This document shows, one piece after another, positions 16,713 to 25,949 of a DNA stretch of 64,000 nucleotides. The notes below the pieces were generated by a model. That model worked only from the letters and a program-made list of their open reading frames with translations, did no database searches and was not told where the DNA came from. Within the stretch, counting starts at the first letter, position 1, and each line of letters begins with the position of its first letter. Made by a program: the position numbers and the translations under genes. Origin of the DNA: an uncultured Mailhella sp. (GTDB lineage: Bacteria; Desulfobacterota; Desulfovibrionia; Desulfovibrionales; Desulfovibrionaceae); the NCBI RefSeq assembly GCF_963931295.1, contig NZ_OZ007001.1:682001-746000 (forward strand), read 5' to 3'.

Positions 16713-17972
16713 TTACAGCGCGTCGGGCCCGGTAATGACGCCGGTCACGGCGGAAGCGGCCGCCACGACGGGACTTGCGAGGTAGAGTTCCGACTCAAGG
16801 CTGCCCATGCGGCCGCGGAAATTGCGGTTCGAGGTGGAAATGCAGCGTTCGCCGTCGCCGAGCACGCCCATGTAGCCGCCGAGGCACGGGCCGCAGGTGG
16901 GAGTGCTGATCACGCAGCCTGCGTCCGAGAACACGTCGAAGAGACCTTCGTCCATGGCCTGACGCCACACGGCGGGCGTGGCGGGAATCACGATGCAGCG
17001 CACGCCCTTAGCCACCTTGCGGCCGCGCAGAATCTCGGCCGCGTCGCGCATGTCGGAGATGCGGCCGTTGGTGCAGGAACCGATGACCACCTGATCCACG
17101 GTCACGTCGGAAAGTTCGGAGACCGGACGCGTGTTTTCCGGCAGATGCGGGCAGGCCACCACGGGTTCCATGCCGGTGACGTCCATGGTCACCGTGCGCT
17201 CGTATTCGGCGCCCTCGTCGGCGGCAAGACGCATGGGATCGGGCGTGCCGTGGGCGCGGCAGTATTCGGCGGTGAGATCGTCGGAGGGGAAGAGGCCGCA
17301 TTTGCCGCCCGCTTCAATGGCCATGTTGGCCATGCACAGACGCCCTTCAATATCCACGTCCTTGAGCGCGGAGCCGCCGAATTCCAGCGCGCGGTAGAGC
17401 GCGCCGTCCACGCCGATTTCCCCGATGAGGCGCAGAATGAGATCCTTGCCGCGAATCCAGCGGGGCATCGAACCTTCAATGTTCACCCGGATGGTGGCAG
17501 GCACCTTGAACCACAGCTTGCCGAGCACCATGCCGCAGGCGATGTCCGTGGAGCCGAGGCCCGTGGAAAACGCGCCGATGCCGCCGTAGGTGCAGGTATG
17601 GCTGTCCGCCCCGATGACGAGATCGCCGGGCTTGACGAGGCCCTTTTCGGGCAGGAGCGCGTGTTCCACGCCCGCGCAGCCGCCTTCGTAGTAATGGGTG
17701 ATGCCCATTTCCCCGGCAAAGCGACGGGACACGATCACCTGATTGGCCGAGGCGATATCCTTCTGGGGGGTGTAGTGATCCATCACCAGAAACACGCGAT
17801 CCTTGTCGAACACCTTCTTTGCGCCCATGGCGCGGAAGGATTTAATGGCCAGAGGGCCGGTGATGTCGTTGGCGAGCACGCCGGAAAGCGAACATTCCAC
17901 GATCTGACCCGGTTCGCGGATCTCTTCGTCGGTGTGCATCTGAAGTATTTTCTGGGCAAGCGTCATTGCCAT
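16713..17972 (-). CDS. leuC: 3-isopropylmalate dehydratase large subunit
   Basis: 419 residues, the LeuC2/HacA-like length. It carries the [4Fe-4S] cluster of isopropylmalate isomerase: the ligand cysteines are visible in VIGSCTNGR and in [20 protein letters not shown] is the conserved active-site loop. ATG 17972 follows CTGGAG; a second Met two codons in is possible. The longer open frame upstream has a composition unlike the protein and is rejected. It follows leuA by about 220 bp and precedes leuD. Confidence 0.95.
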   Translation of the reverse strand: MAMTLAQKILQMHTDEEIREPGQIVECSLSGVLANDITGPLAIKSFRAMGAKKVFDKDRVFLVMDHYTPQKDIASANQVIVSRRFAGEMGITHYYEGGCAGVEHALLPEKGLVKPGDLVIGADSHTCTYGGIGAFSTGLGSTDIACGMVLGKLWFKVPATIRVNIEGSMPRWIRGKDLILRLIGEIGVDGALYRALEFGGSALKDVDIEGRLCMANMAIEAGGKCGLFPSDDLTAEYCRAHGTPDPMRLAADEGAEYERTVTMDVTGMEPVVACPHLPENTRPVSELSDVTVDQVVIGSCTNGRISDMRDAAEILRGRKVAKGVRCIVIPATPAVWRQAMDEGLFDVFSDAGCVISTPTCGPCLGGYMGVLGDGERCISTSNRNFRGRMGSLESELYLASPVVAAASAVTGVITGPDAL

Positions 17973-18190
17973 GATTCCATCTCCAGGAAAAAATACGATT
18001 TGCGTTTCGCCCCTGCGGGGAAACGGGCGCTCTCCCTGCGCGGCGGCGGGGGCGCAATGTTGTGTGCGCTCTACGCCGAGGCTTCGCGCGGCAGGGCGCG
18101 AGGCAGCCTTCGTCAGAACGCGGGCTCTGCAAACCCGCGCCCCGCTCCGAATCATCGTTGCGGGGCGCTCCGGAATGACCGGCCGCGAGC

Positions 18191-19747
18191 TTAGTCGACG
18201 GGGTTCTGCTTGTAGCTGATGACGTCCTTTTCCTTGTGTTCCAGGCGGTTCAGGGCGTCCACGTAGGCCTTGGCGCTCGCCACGATGATGTCGAGGTCGG
18301 AGCCGCGGCCCGTGGCGGAATACTTGCCGTCACGCAGATGCACGGACACTTCGCCCTGGGCGTCGGTGCCGCCGGTGATGGCGTTCACGGAGAACTTTTC
18401 GAGTTCGGCCTTGGTGCCGCAGATCTGGGAAATCACGTTGAAGGCCGCGTCGATGGGGCCGACGCCGAAGCCCGCCAGACGCACTTCGTTGTCGCGATCC
18501 TGCATGACCACGGCCGCGGTGGTGGGCATGGTGGAACCCATGGTGGTCTGCACGCAGATGTTGCTCAGGCGGAAGCGATCCGGAATGCGCATGCGGTACA
18601 CTTCGGAAAAGACGAGGGCTTCGAGGTCTTCGTCGTGAATGCGGGCCTTCTTGTCGGCGAGTTCCTTCATGGCGGCGAACACGGCGTTGACCTGATCGTT
18701 GTCGAGCGTGTATCCGAGCTCCTCAAGACGGGTGCGCACGGCGTTGCGGCCGGAATGCTTGCCGATGACGATGTCGGTGGATTTGCGGCCCACGGCCTGC
18801 GGTGTCATGATTTCGTAGGTGTTGCGGTTCTTGAGCATGCCGTCCTGATGGATGCCGGATTCATGGGCAAAGGCGTTGCTGCCGATGATGGCCTTGTTGG
18901 CCGGAATGGGACGGCCGATGATGAGCGAAAGCAGATGGCAGGACGGATAAAGCTGTTCGGTGACGATGGAGCATTCCACGCCGTAGTATTCGGGACGGAG
19001 CTTGAGCGCCATGACGAATTCTTCGAGGGAGGCGTTGCCCGCGCGTTCGCCGATGCCGCTGAGGCACAGTTCGGCCTGACGCGCGCCGTTCTTGACGGCG
19101 GCAAGGCTGTTGGCCACGGCCAGACCGAGGTCGTCGTGGCAGTGAACGCTGAAGATGGCCTTGTCGGAATTGGGCACGTTGTCGATGACGTAGCGGATGA
19201 GCGCGCCGAATTCGTCGGGCTGGGCGAAGCCCACGGTGTCGGGAATGTTGATGGTGGTGGCGCCGGCGTCGATGGCGGCGGTGACGATGCGCACGAGGAA
19301 GTCGCGATCGGTGCGGGAAGCGTCTTCAGCGGAAAATTCCACGTTGGGAGTGTAGGAGGCGGCGCGCTTCACGGCGGCGACGGCGAGTTCCACGACTTCG
19401 TCGGGAGTCTTGCGCAGCTTGTATTCCATGTGGATGGGGGAAGTGGCGATGAAGGTGTGGATGCGCGGATTGCGGGCGAACTTCACGGCTTCCCAGGCGC
19501 GGTCGATATCCTTGGCGTTGGCGCGGGCAAGGCCGGCGACCTGCGCGTTCTCCACGCTCTGGGCAATGGCCTTCACGGCCTCGAAGTCACCTTCGCTGGC
19601 CGCGGGGAAGCCCGCCTCAATGACGTCGACGCCCAGCATTTCCAGCTGACGGGCGATGCGGATCTTTTCACTGAGGTCCATGGTGGCGCCGGGGGACTGT
19701 TCCCCGTCGCGGAGCGTGGTATCGAAAATAATGACGCGGTCGGACAT
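18191..19747 (-). CDS. leuA: 2-isopropylmalate synthase
   Basis: 518 residues, full-length LeuA with catalytic TIM barrel and C-terminal leucine-sensing domain. DTTLRDGEQSPG (9-20) and VHCHDDLG (about 203-210) are the divalent-metal/substrate motifs. It condenses acetyl-CoA with 2-ketoisovalerate, the first committed step of leucine synthesis, and is usually feedback-inhibited by leucine through the C-terminal domain, which is present (VVMQDRDNEVRLAGFGVGPIDAA region). ATG 19747 follows AAGGAG. Transcription must pass the attenuator at 19831-19868. Confidence 0.96.
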   Translation of the reverse strand: MSDRVIIFDTTLRDGEQSPGATMDLSEKIRIARQLEMLGVDVIEAGFPAASEGDFEAVKAIAQSVENAQVAGLARANAKDIDRAWEAVKFARNPRIHTFIATSPIHMEYKLRKTPDEVVELAVAAVKRAASYTPNVEFSAEDASRTDRDFLVRIVTAAIDAGATTINIPDTVGFAQPDEFGALIRYVIDNVPNSDKAIFSVHCHDDLGLAVANSLAAVKNGARQAELCLSGIGERAGNASLEEFVMALKLRPEYYGVECSIVTEQLYPSCHLLSLIIGRPIPANKAIIGSNAFAHESGIHQDGMLKNRNTYEIMTPQAVGRKSTDIVIGKHSGRNAVRTRLEELGYTLDNDQVNAVFAAMKELADKKARIHDEDLEALVFSEVYRMRIPDRFRLSNICVQTTMGSTMPTTAAVVMQDRDNEVRLAGFGVGPIDAAFNVISQICGTKAELEKFSVNAITGGTDAQGEVSVHLRDGKYSATGRGSDLDIIVASAKAYVDALNRLEHKEKDVISYKQNPVD

Positions 19748-19830
19748 GGTTTTCTCCTTGCGTTTTCAGGCCGTTATCCCGCGGCCTGAGGCGTTTCATC
19801 CCTGGGCCCCCGCCACTCGGCGGAGGCTAT

Positions 19831-19868
19831 AAAAAAGGCTGCTCCGACTTCCGACGGAACAGCCTTTT
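19831..19868 (-). terminator. leu attenuator (Rho-independent terminator in the leader)
   Basis: Minus-strand hairpin with arms AAGGCTGtTCCG and CGGAgCAGCCTT (12 bp, one mismatch) followed by T6. It lies 20 bases after the leader-peptide stop and about 84 bases before leuA, so it must be read through for leu expression. Confidence 0.85.
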
Positions 19869-19887
19869 GCCTGTCATTCGTCAGAAA

Positions 19888-20016
19888 TCACGATATATCC
19901 GGGCGCAGAAGCAGACCGGACAGTCGTCCGCAAAGAAGAGCGCACAGCAGCAGGGAAGAAGCGAAGCGAACTTCGTTCTTCGGAAGAGCAGCGGCGGCAT
20001 TGCGGACGTTCATCAT
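19888..20016 (-). CDS. leuL: leu operon leader peptide
   Basis: A 42-residue open frame with 10 leucines, most in one block reading SLLLCALLCGRLSGLLLR (21-38), a typical control peptide for leucine attenuation. It starts with two ATG codons (20016 and 20013) preceded by AAAAGGAAA. Its stop lies 20 bases ahead of the attenuator terminator, and a promoter-like sequence lies just upstream. When leucyl-tRNA is scarce, ribosomes should stall on the CTG/CTT runs and prevent the terminator from forming. The function follows from arrangement and composition; the peptide itself has no enzymatic role. Confidence 0.85.
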   Translation of the reverse strand: MMNVRNAAAALPKNEVRFASSLLLCALLCGRLSGLLLRPDIS

Positions 20017-20051
20017 GATTTCCTTTTCGCCTTTTCGGCGTCTTTTTTGGA

Positions 20052-20080
20052 AGAGTACGAAATGCGGATGCTTTTTTCAA
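20052..20080 (-). promoter_or_regulatory. Probable leu promoter
   Basis: Minus-strand TTGAAA (20075-20080), 17-base spacer, TACTCT (20052-20057). Transcription would begin near 20045, about 30 bases before the leader peptide. Confidence 0.6.
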
Positions 20081-20139
20081 GAAAAAATGTGAAGGAAGAG
20101 AAAAAAATTTAAAACTTCCCGTCAATACCACTGTCGGCA

Positions 20140-21168
20140 CTACTGAAGCCATTCAAGATTTTTTTTCGCATCCTGATGGCCCTGATCCGCAGCCTTCCTG
20201 TACCATTCCACAGCCTTGGGAATATTCTGCTCTACTCCCCAGCCGTTCTCATAACAGCGCCCGACATTGTATTGCCCATAGGAGTAATTTCCTTCGGCCG
20301 CCTTCCAAAACAACTCAAACGCCTTTTGGTAATTCCTTCGAGTACCTTCGCCGTTCAAATAGCACACACCAAGATTATTCAGAGCCCACAAATTGCCCTG
20401 TTTTGCCGATTTCTCATACCATAAAACTGCCTTTTTCAAATCCTGGGGAACACCTCTTCCATTCTTGAATTGTAGTCCCAAATTATACTCTCCCCAGGAG
20501 TATCCTTGAACGGCAGCTTTATAATACCAGTTCACTGCATTTTTATAATCCTTTTTTACTCCATCACCGCGAGCATACGCAAATCCGACAGAATTTTGAG
20601 CGCGAAAGTGATTTTGTTCCGCAGACTTCATAAACCAATAAAAGGCAGTCTTTAAATTTTTTTCTACACCAGATCCATTGTCATACCGACAAGCCAAAAA
20701 ATACTGCCCATCAGCATCGCCTTGTTCCGCTGCTTTTTTATACCAGGTATAAGCAATTTTAATATCTTTCTTTTCCCCTGCTCCATATCCATATACGAGT
20801 CCCATGACTACTTGATATCGCGATTTGCCGGCAGCAGCTTCCTTTTGCAGTATATTTTTTACAGAAGTATAAAGCCGAACTGCTTCTTCATGTTGCTTTT
20901 GACGCTGCATGAGAACGGCAAGCAATCCAGTGGCAAGAACATGCTTTTGATCCGAAGCCTTACGCAACCAGAATTCTGCCTTTTTATAATAATTTTTATG
21001 TACTGTATGATCATAATATAATTTTCCCAGATTATATTGAGCCTCGGCATTTCCGTTCAATGCCTGCTCTTCCACTTCAGGAAGAACACTAAAGGGGGCA
21101 GCCTCAGACTGGTCAACCCCACATAACAATACCGCCAAAAAGCTTAATATGACAATTATCTTATTCAT
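20140..21168 (-). CDS. Sel1-repeat protein, secreted
   Basis: 342 residues with an N-terminal signal peptide (IIVILSFLAVLLC...SEA, cleavage about residue 23). The rest is a series of about seven Sel1-like repeats of 36 residues, recognisable by A-x-WY/F-x-KAAEQG-x-A-x-x-x-LG-x-x-Y-x-x-G-x-G-V. Such alpha/alpha solenoids mediate protein-protein contacts in the periplasm or outside the cell; the partner is unknown. Base composition is clearly more AT-rich than the flanking leu and aas genes, which suggests acquisition or an accessory locus. It follows the small lipoprotein gene by 3 bases and is probably cotranscribed with it. Confidence 0.85.
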   Translation of the reverse strand: MNKIIVILSFLAVLLCGVDQSEAAPFSVLPEVEEQALNGNAEAQYNLGKLYYDHTVHKNYYKKAEFWLRKASDQKHVLATGLLAVLMQRQKQHEEAVRLYTSVKNILQKEAAAGKSRYQVVMGLVYGYGAGEKKDIKIAYTWYKKAAEQGDADGQYFLACRYDNGSGVEKNLKTAFYWFMKSAEQNHFRAQNSVGFAYARGDGVKKDYKNAVNWYYKAAVQGYSWGEYNLGLQFKNGRGVPQDLKKAVLWYEKSAKQGNLWALNNLGVCYLNGEGTRRNYQKAFELFWKAAEGNYSYGQYNVGRCYENGWGVEQNIPKAVEWYRKAADQGHQDAKKNLEWLQ

Positions 21169-21171
21169 ACA

Positions 21172-21606
21172 TCAATGATAATATCTTACATTGAAATTAA
21201 AAGTCAGAGCATTAAAATCTTTATCTGTCTCGAATTCTTTGGAAAAATCAATTTTTTCTCCCAAAGCTACACTTCGAGAATTCATACGTACAGCTTCAAC
21301 AACATCGCCTCTTTTAAGAAGAAGCAAATAAATATTTATATCAGCATAGCTATCGACTCTGGTCGACATATCCATGGTACCATTAATAACATATTTATTA
21401 TTTCCAACAGGATCAAGTTTATAATTAAAAGTTACAGAAGCACCGTTTGTGCTTCCCATGGTAATAGTTTCCATAAGCGGCAAACCATTGTAAACACTAT
21501 GAGGATACGAACGGGAAAAATGCTTTCCTTCATAGGGGTGAACACATGCCGTTAATGCGGAAGCAAGCAAAAACAGTAAGCCAAGTAAAAAAGTTTTTCT
21601 TTTCAT
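21172..21606 (-). CDS. Small putative lipoprotein of unknown function
   Basis: 144 residues with a lipoprotein signal peptide: basic start, hydrophobic LLGLLFLLASA and lipobox LTAC (Cys20). The mature part is polar and probably beta-rich; I do not recognise the family. It is AT-rich like the Sel1 gene directly downstream and likely forms a two-gene unit with it. ATG 21606 has AGGTG upstream. The 218 bp between it and the aas-like gene is AT-rich and shows no further gene. Confidence 0.6.
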   Translation of the reverse strand: MKRKTFLLGLLFLLASALTACVHPYEGKHFSRSYPHSVYNGLPLMETITMGSTNGASVTFNYKLDPVGNNKYVINGTMDMSTRVDSYADINIYLLLLKRGDVVEAVRMNSRSVALGEKIDFSKEFETDKDFNALTFNFNVRYYH

Positions 21607-21824
21607 AGGATTACACCTTTAATAAAAATTATTTATTAGTATATGTTATTTTTACAGCAAACGTCAATGTAAAACATACTTACATGACAATAATCTATTT
21701 ATATTTCATTATCTAAAATAATATTCAACACTAAGCTCACAATGCCATAATTAAAGAGGTGCACTGTTGGTGAGTAGCATACATGGCGGAAATGCCAGCA
21801 TACACCTGTACAAGTATCTTATTT

Positions 21825-24005
21825 TTATCCCTTTTCCGCGAGCTCTCTTGCCTTGCGGTAGTCGAACTTGCCCGAGCCCAGAAGCGGAGCCTGCTTCACG
21901 CTCACGATGCGCTTCGGCGTCCACAGGGGCGAGAGGCCGCGGCTGGCAAAGTGCGCCGCAATGCGGCTCGTGGTCACGTCTTCGGCGTCGATGACGAGCG
22001 CGAGCTGCTCGCCCTTGCGCGGATCGGGGATGGCCACCACCCCGAGCACCGATTCGGGCCAGATTTCCTTGAGCGCGTCCTCCACGGCCGCAAGCGACAC
22101 CATTTCGCCGCCGATCTTGGCAAAGCGCTTGGCGCGGCCCCGGATGAAGATGAAGCCGTCCTCGTCCATGTGAACGATGTCGCCGGTTTCGTTCCAGCCC
22201 GAGCCGTCGTCGCCCTCGCCGGTGAGCGCAAAGCGTTCGGCAAGCGCTTCGTCCACGGGCGGTTCCAGCACGCCCGGCGCGGCAGAGCGCATGTAGCCGA
22301 GCATGACGTTGTCGCCCTTCACCCACAGAACGCCGGTATTCTCTTCCGTAATGCCGGGCACGGGCGAAAGACGGCAGGCAAGGCCGGGAATGGGCCGCCC
22401 CACGCTGCCCTCCCTGCGGTAGGCGGGCGTGTTCACGGAAATGAGCGGCGCGGTTTCCGTGGCTCCGTAGCCCTCGAAAAGATCCACGCCGAACTTCTCA
22501 AGCCACACGCGGCGCGTGCTCTCGCGCATTTTTTCCGCGCCTATGATGACAAGCCGCGCGTGACAGAAGTCGTAGGGGCGGCCGTAGCGCGCGTAGCCCG
22601 CGCAGAAGGTGTCCGTGCCGCAGATGATGGTGGACTGGCTCTCGTAAAAGAGCCGGGGCACGATGCGGTAGTGAAGCGGTGAAGGATAGAGGAACACCCG
22701 CACGCCGGCGAGCACGGGCAGCAGCGTGCAGATGCCGAGCCCGAAGGCGTGGAACATGGGCAGGCAGTTGAACAGCTTGTCGCCGGAGCCGATGGTGAGC
22801 ATGCTGAGCGCCTGATAGCGGTTGGCGATGATGTTCACGTGACTGAGCAGCACGGCCTTGGGCACGCCTTCGGTGCCCGAGGTGAACATGACCGCGGCCG
22901 GATCGTCGGCCGGGGTGGACGGCGCCACGCGCAGCCACGCAAAAAGCGCGCCGAGCGCCTTGTCGCCGAGGGTGAGCCTTTTGGCCACGTCCTCAAGGTA
23001 CACGATGCGCAGCCCCGCATCCTTGAGCGCCTGTTCCATGGCCGTGAGATCGGCAAGGGCCAGAAAGCGGCGCGAAGTGAGCACGGAAGAGAGCCTGACC
23101 GTGCGGCAGCAGGACACCACCGAGGATATGCCCGACGTGAAGTTGAGCATGGCCGGAACGAGCCCCGCCGAATGCAGACCGAAGAAGGCCACGAGTCCGG
23201 GCAAGGACGTGGGCAGCAGAAAGCCCACGGTGCTCTCGCCCCGGAACAGACGCCGGAAGGCGCGGCCGAGCACCGAGAGCTTGAGCAGGAGCGAGCCGTA
23301 GGTGAGCACGTGCCTGTCCTGATCTTCGGCAATGGGGAAGCGGCGGCCCGAAAGCCGGACGGCCTCCACGAGCCCCTGCATGAGATTGCAGTGTTCCATG
23401 CTTGAGCGGTACTCAAGTTCGGTCATGATGTCGTAAAGGCGCTCGCCCATGCGGCGGCGACGCTCCCGCGGCGTCACGCCTTCCGCGGAACGGAACTTCT
23501 GCACTTCGAGCACGCTCACGGTGACGCGCGGAAACCAGCGGCGGCGTCCCTTGTGGCGCAGATAGGAAAACACGGTGCTCGACGCCCCGTCGATGCGCAC
23601 GGGCAGGAGGGTGGCGTCGGCCTTTTCGGCAATGACGCCCGCGGCCTCAAGAATGCGGATGTAGCGCGGATCGTTGCCGAGACTGCCGCTGTGAAACACC
23701 ATGCAGCGGCCGTTTCTGGCCAGCGCGTGAACCAGCGACACCGTGGCCGCGGGACTGGAAAAATCAAAGAACTGCGTGTCGGCGAGCGCGCAGACCGGGC
23801 GCATCCACCACTTGTGTTCGAGCGCCCTGTCGGCGAGCAGCGTGACGCGATGCGGCAGCACGGCGGCCAGAATCAGCGGATCGAGAATGGACCCGGGGTT
23901 GTAGATGATGAGCGTGCGCGGACCGGCGGCATCGTAGTGCTCGCGGCCGCGCAGCTCCACGCGGTAGATGATTCTGAGAAGAAATCGGACTAAGGCTCCA
24001 AGCAT
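21825..24005 (-). CDS. Aas-like protein: degenerate acyltransferase domain fused to acyl-ACP synthetase
   Basis: 726 residues with the architecture of Aas (2-acylglycerophosphoethanolamine acyltransferase / acyl-ACP synthetase). The C-terminal adenylating domain looks intact: VMFTSGTEGVPKAVLLSH, FEGYGATETAP, TGDIVHMDEDGFI and the end GSGKFDYRK with its catalytic lysine. The N-terminal PlsC-like domain (about 1-190) does not: where Aas has NHVSFID (HX4D), this protein reads NPGSILD (36-42), and FPEGR is replaced by FHSGS (104-108). The acyltransferase His and the EGR motif are therefore missing, so only acyl activation is expected. ATG 24005 follows AGGAG; GTG 24029 is less likely. Confidence 0.82.
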   Translation of the reverse strand: MLGALVRFLLRIIYRVELRGREHYDAAGPRTLIIYNPGSILDPLILAAVLPHRVTLLADRALEHKWWMRPVCALADTQFFDFSSPAATVSLVHALARNGRCMVFHSGSLGNDPRYIRILEAAGVIAEKADATLLPVRIDGASSTVFSYLRHKGRRRWFPRVTVSVLEVQKFRSAEGVTPRERRRRMGERLYDIMTELEYRSSMEHCNLMQGLVEAVRLSGRRFPIAEDQDRHVLTYGSLLLKLSVLGRAFRRLFRGESTVGFLLPTSLPGLVAFFGLHSAGLVPAMLNFTSGISSVVSCCRTVRLSSVLTSRRFLALADLTAMEQALKDAGLRIVYLEDVAKRLTLGDKALGALFAWLRVAPSTPADDPAAVMFTSGTEGVPKAVLLSHVNIIANRYQALSMLTIGSGDKLFNCLPMFHAFGLGICTLLPVLAGVRVFLYPSPLHYRIVPRLFYESQSTIICGTDTFCAGYARYGRPYDFCHARLVIIGAEKMRESTRRVWLEKFGVDLFEGYGATETAPLISVNTPAYRREGSVGRPIPGLACRLSPVPGITEENTGVLWVKGDNVMLGYMRSAAPGVLEPPVDEALAERFALTGEGDDGSGWNETGDIVHMDEDGFIFIRGRAKRFAKIGGEMVSLAAVEDALKEIWPESVLGVVAIPDPRKGEQLALVIDAEDVTTSRIAAHFASRGLSPLWTPKRIVSVKQAPLLGSGKFDYRKARELAEKG

Positions 24006-24157
24006 GCGGGCTCCTGGATTCTTCGGCACGTTCGTTCCGCCGGACGTCGCTCCGGCACATTCTTGTCATCATGCCCAAAGGCGCGGCCTTTGTCGAGAGC
24101 GGTCATCGTCCGGCCGGGGAATCCGGAGCCGTCCGTTCTTGCGGATCGTGCATAAAT

Positions 24158-24844
24158 ATGGTAATGAATCCCCCCATGTTCGACTCAAGCATTGCAGCAA
24201 AGATATCGTATCTGGCCGTGGCGTTCGTGCCCGTGCTTCTGGGCATCATTCTGCACGAAGTGGCCCACGGCTGGGCCGCCCTGCGCTGCGGCGATCCTAC
24301 GGCGCGCATGCTCGGCCGTCTCACGCTCAATCCCATCCCGCACATCGATCCCGCAGGCACGGGCATGTTCGTGTTCACGGCCCTGTTCTGCCCCTTCGTG
24401 TTCGGATGGGCCAAGCCCGTGCCCGTGAATCCGCGCTACTTCCGCGACTACCGCAAGGGCATGCTGCTTGTTTCCGCCGCAGGCCCCCTCGCCAACATGG
24501 TGCTCGCCATGGTCTTTGCCGTGTGCCTGCGCCTTCTGCTCTTCGCTCCTTCAGAATTTCTCATCGGCACCTCCGCGGGCAAGTTCCTGCTCCAGATGTT
24601 CCAGACGGGCATCGCCGCCAACTTCGCCCTTGCGTGGATCAATCTTCTGCCCATCCCTCCGCTCGACGGAGGACACATTCTGGAAACCCTGCTCCCCGGG
24701 CAGATCGCTCTTCAGTTCCAGCGCGTGGAGCGCTACGGTTTTCTCCTGCTCGTGCTGCTGCTTGCCAGCGGCGTATTGAGCTCCCTTCTCATGACTCTCG
24801 TCCGATGGTCGTGGAACCTCGCGCTTACGGCCGTGGGTCTTTGA
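24158..24844 (+). CDS. Site-2 protease-like M50 zinc metalloprotease
   Basis: About 228 residues, mostly membrane helices. HEVAHGW near the N-terminus is the HExxH zinc motif and NLLPIPPLDGG near the C-terminus supplies the third ligand aspartate. It belongs to the short family-3 S2P group without a PDZ domain, which cleaves within membrane segments; its substrate here is unknown. The start is uncertain: ATG 24158, 24164 and 24176 are all in frame with no clear ribosome site, while 24071 adds a polar extension. The gene is divergent from the aas-like gene and precedes trpS by 46 bases. Confidence 0.85.
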   Translation: MVMNPPMFDSSIAAKISYLAVAFVPVLLGIILHEVAHGWAALRCGDPTARMLGRLTLNPIPHIDPAGTGMFVFTALFCPFVFGWAKPVPVNPRYFRDYRKGMLLVSAAGPLANMVLAMVFAVCLRLLLFAPSEFLIGTSAGKFLLQMFQTGIAANFALAWINLLPIPPLDGGHILETLLPGQIALQFQRVERYGFLLLVLLLASGVLSSLLMTLVRWSWNLALTAVGL

Positions 24845-24890
24845 GTTCTTCACCTTCACTTTTCTCATTTATCTCATCAGGAGACACGCC

Positions 24891-25883
24891 ATGACGGCGA
24901 ACGATCGCACAGTTTCAGGCATGCGGCCCACCGGGCCTCTTCACATCGGTCACTATTTCGGAGCCCTCAAGAACTGGGTCGAAATGCAGAAGACCCACGA
25001 GGCCTTCTTCTTTGTGGCCGACTGGCATGCACTGACCAGCAACTACGCCGATACTTCCAAACTTCCGCAGTTCGTCAACGACATGGTCGTCGACTGGCTC
25101 TCCGCCGGTCTCGACCCCGAACACTGCGCCATTTATCGCCAGTCCGACATCAAGGAAACCGCGGAACTGCATCTGCTGCTTTCCATGATCACTCCGCTCG
25201 GCTGGCTCGAACGCTGCCCCACCTACAAGGAACAGCAGCAGCAGATCACCGACAAGGATCTCGGCAACTACGGCTTCCTCGGCTATCCCGTGCTCATGAC
25301 CGCGGACATCATTCAGCATCGTCCTCGCTGGGTTCCCGTGGGACAGGATCAGCAGCCGCACCTCGAACTCGCCCGCGAAATCGTGCGCCGGTTCAACACC
25401 ATGTACAACACGGAAGTCTTCCCCGAACCCGAAGCCAAGCTCACCCCGGCCGCCAAGTGCCCCGGCCTCGACGGCCGCAAGATGTCCAAGAGCTACGGCA
25501 ACGGCATCTTCCTGAAGGACACGCTCGCCGACCTTGAACCCAAGATCAAGGGCATGTTCACCGACCCGGCCCGCCTGCGCAAGAGCGATCCCGGCAACCC
25601 CGACGTGTGCAACCTCTTCCCCTACCACGTGCTGCTCGCCGACAAGGACACGCAGAACGAAGTGCGCGAAGCCTGCACCCACGCCACCATGGGCTGCGTG
25701 GCCTGCAAGAAGATCTTCATGAAGAATCTGCAGAACTTCCTCGAACCGCTGCATGAACGCCGCGAAGCCATTCTCGCCAAGCCCGGCCTCGTGCAGGAAA
25801 TACTTGCAGACGGCGGAAAAAAGGCCAGAATGTCCATCAACGCCACCATGGAACTGGTGCGCGCCGCCATGCACATGGACTGA
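24891..25883 (+). CDS. trpS: Tryptophan-tRNA ligase
   Basis: 330 residues, standard bacterial TrpS length. Class I synthetase motifs are intact: GPLHIGHYFG near residue 16 (HIGH) and GRKMSKSYGN near 200 (KMSKS). It charges tRNA(Trp). ATG 24891 follows CAGGAG. It is probably cotranscribed with the M50 protease upstream and ends before the 14-bp hairpin at 25919-25949. Confidence 0.97.
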   Translation: MTANDRTVSGMRPTGPLHIGHYFGALKNWVEMQKTHEAFFFVADWHALTSNYADTSKLPQFVNDMVVDWLSAGLDPEHCAIYRQSDIKETAELHLLLSMITPLGWLERCPTYKEQQQQITDKDLGNYGFLGYPVLMTADIIQHRPRWVPVGQDQQPHLELAREIVRRFNTMYNTEVFPEPEAKLTPAAKCPGLDGRKMSKSYGNGIFLKDTLADLEPKIKGMFTDPARLRKSDPGNPDVCNLFPYHVLLADKDTQNEVREACTHATMGCVACKKIFMKNLQNFLEPLHERREAILAKPGLVQEILADGGKKARMSINATMELVRAAMHMD

Positions 25884-25918
25884 TCCGCACGAAGGCCGAC
25901 GCCTTCGCATAGATATCC

Positions 25919-25949
25919 GGAGTGCGGAAGACCGGGTCTTCCGCACTCC
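25919..25949 (+). terminator. Strong hairpin after trpS
   Basis: Perfect 14-bp stem (25919-25932 with 25936-25949) and a 3-base loop. No T tract follows, so it may act with Rho or protect the 3' end. Confidence 0.6.

Noticed and set aside
16593..18194. Long plus-strand frame opposite leuC
   Set aside because: Antisense of a clear aconitase-family gene, low-complexity product.
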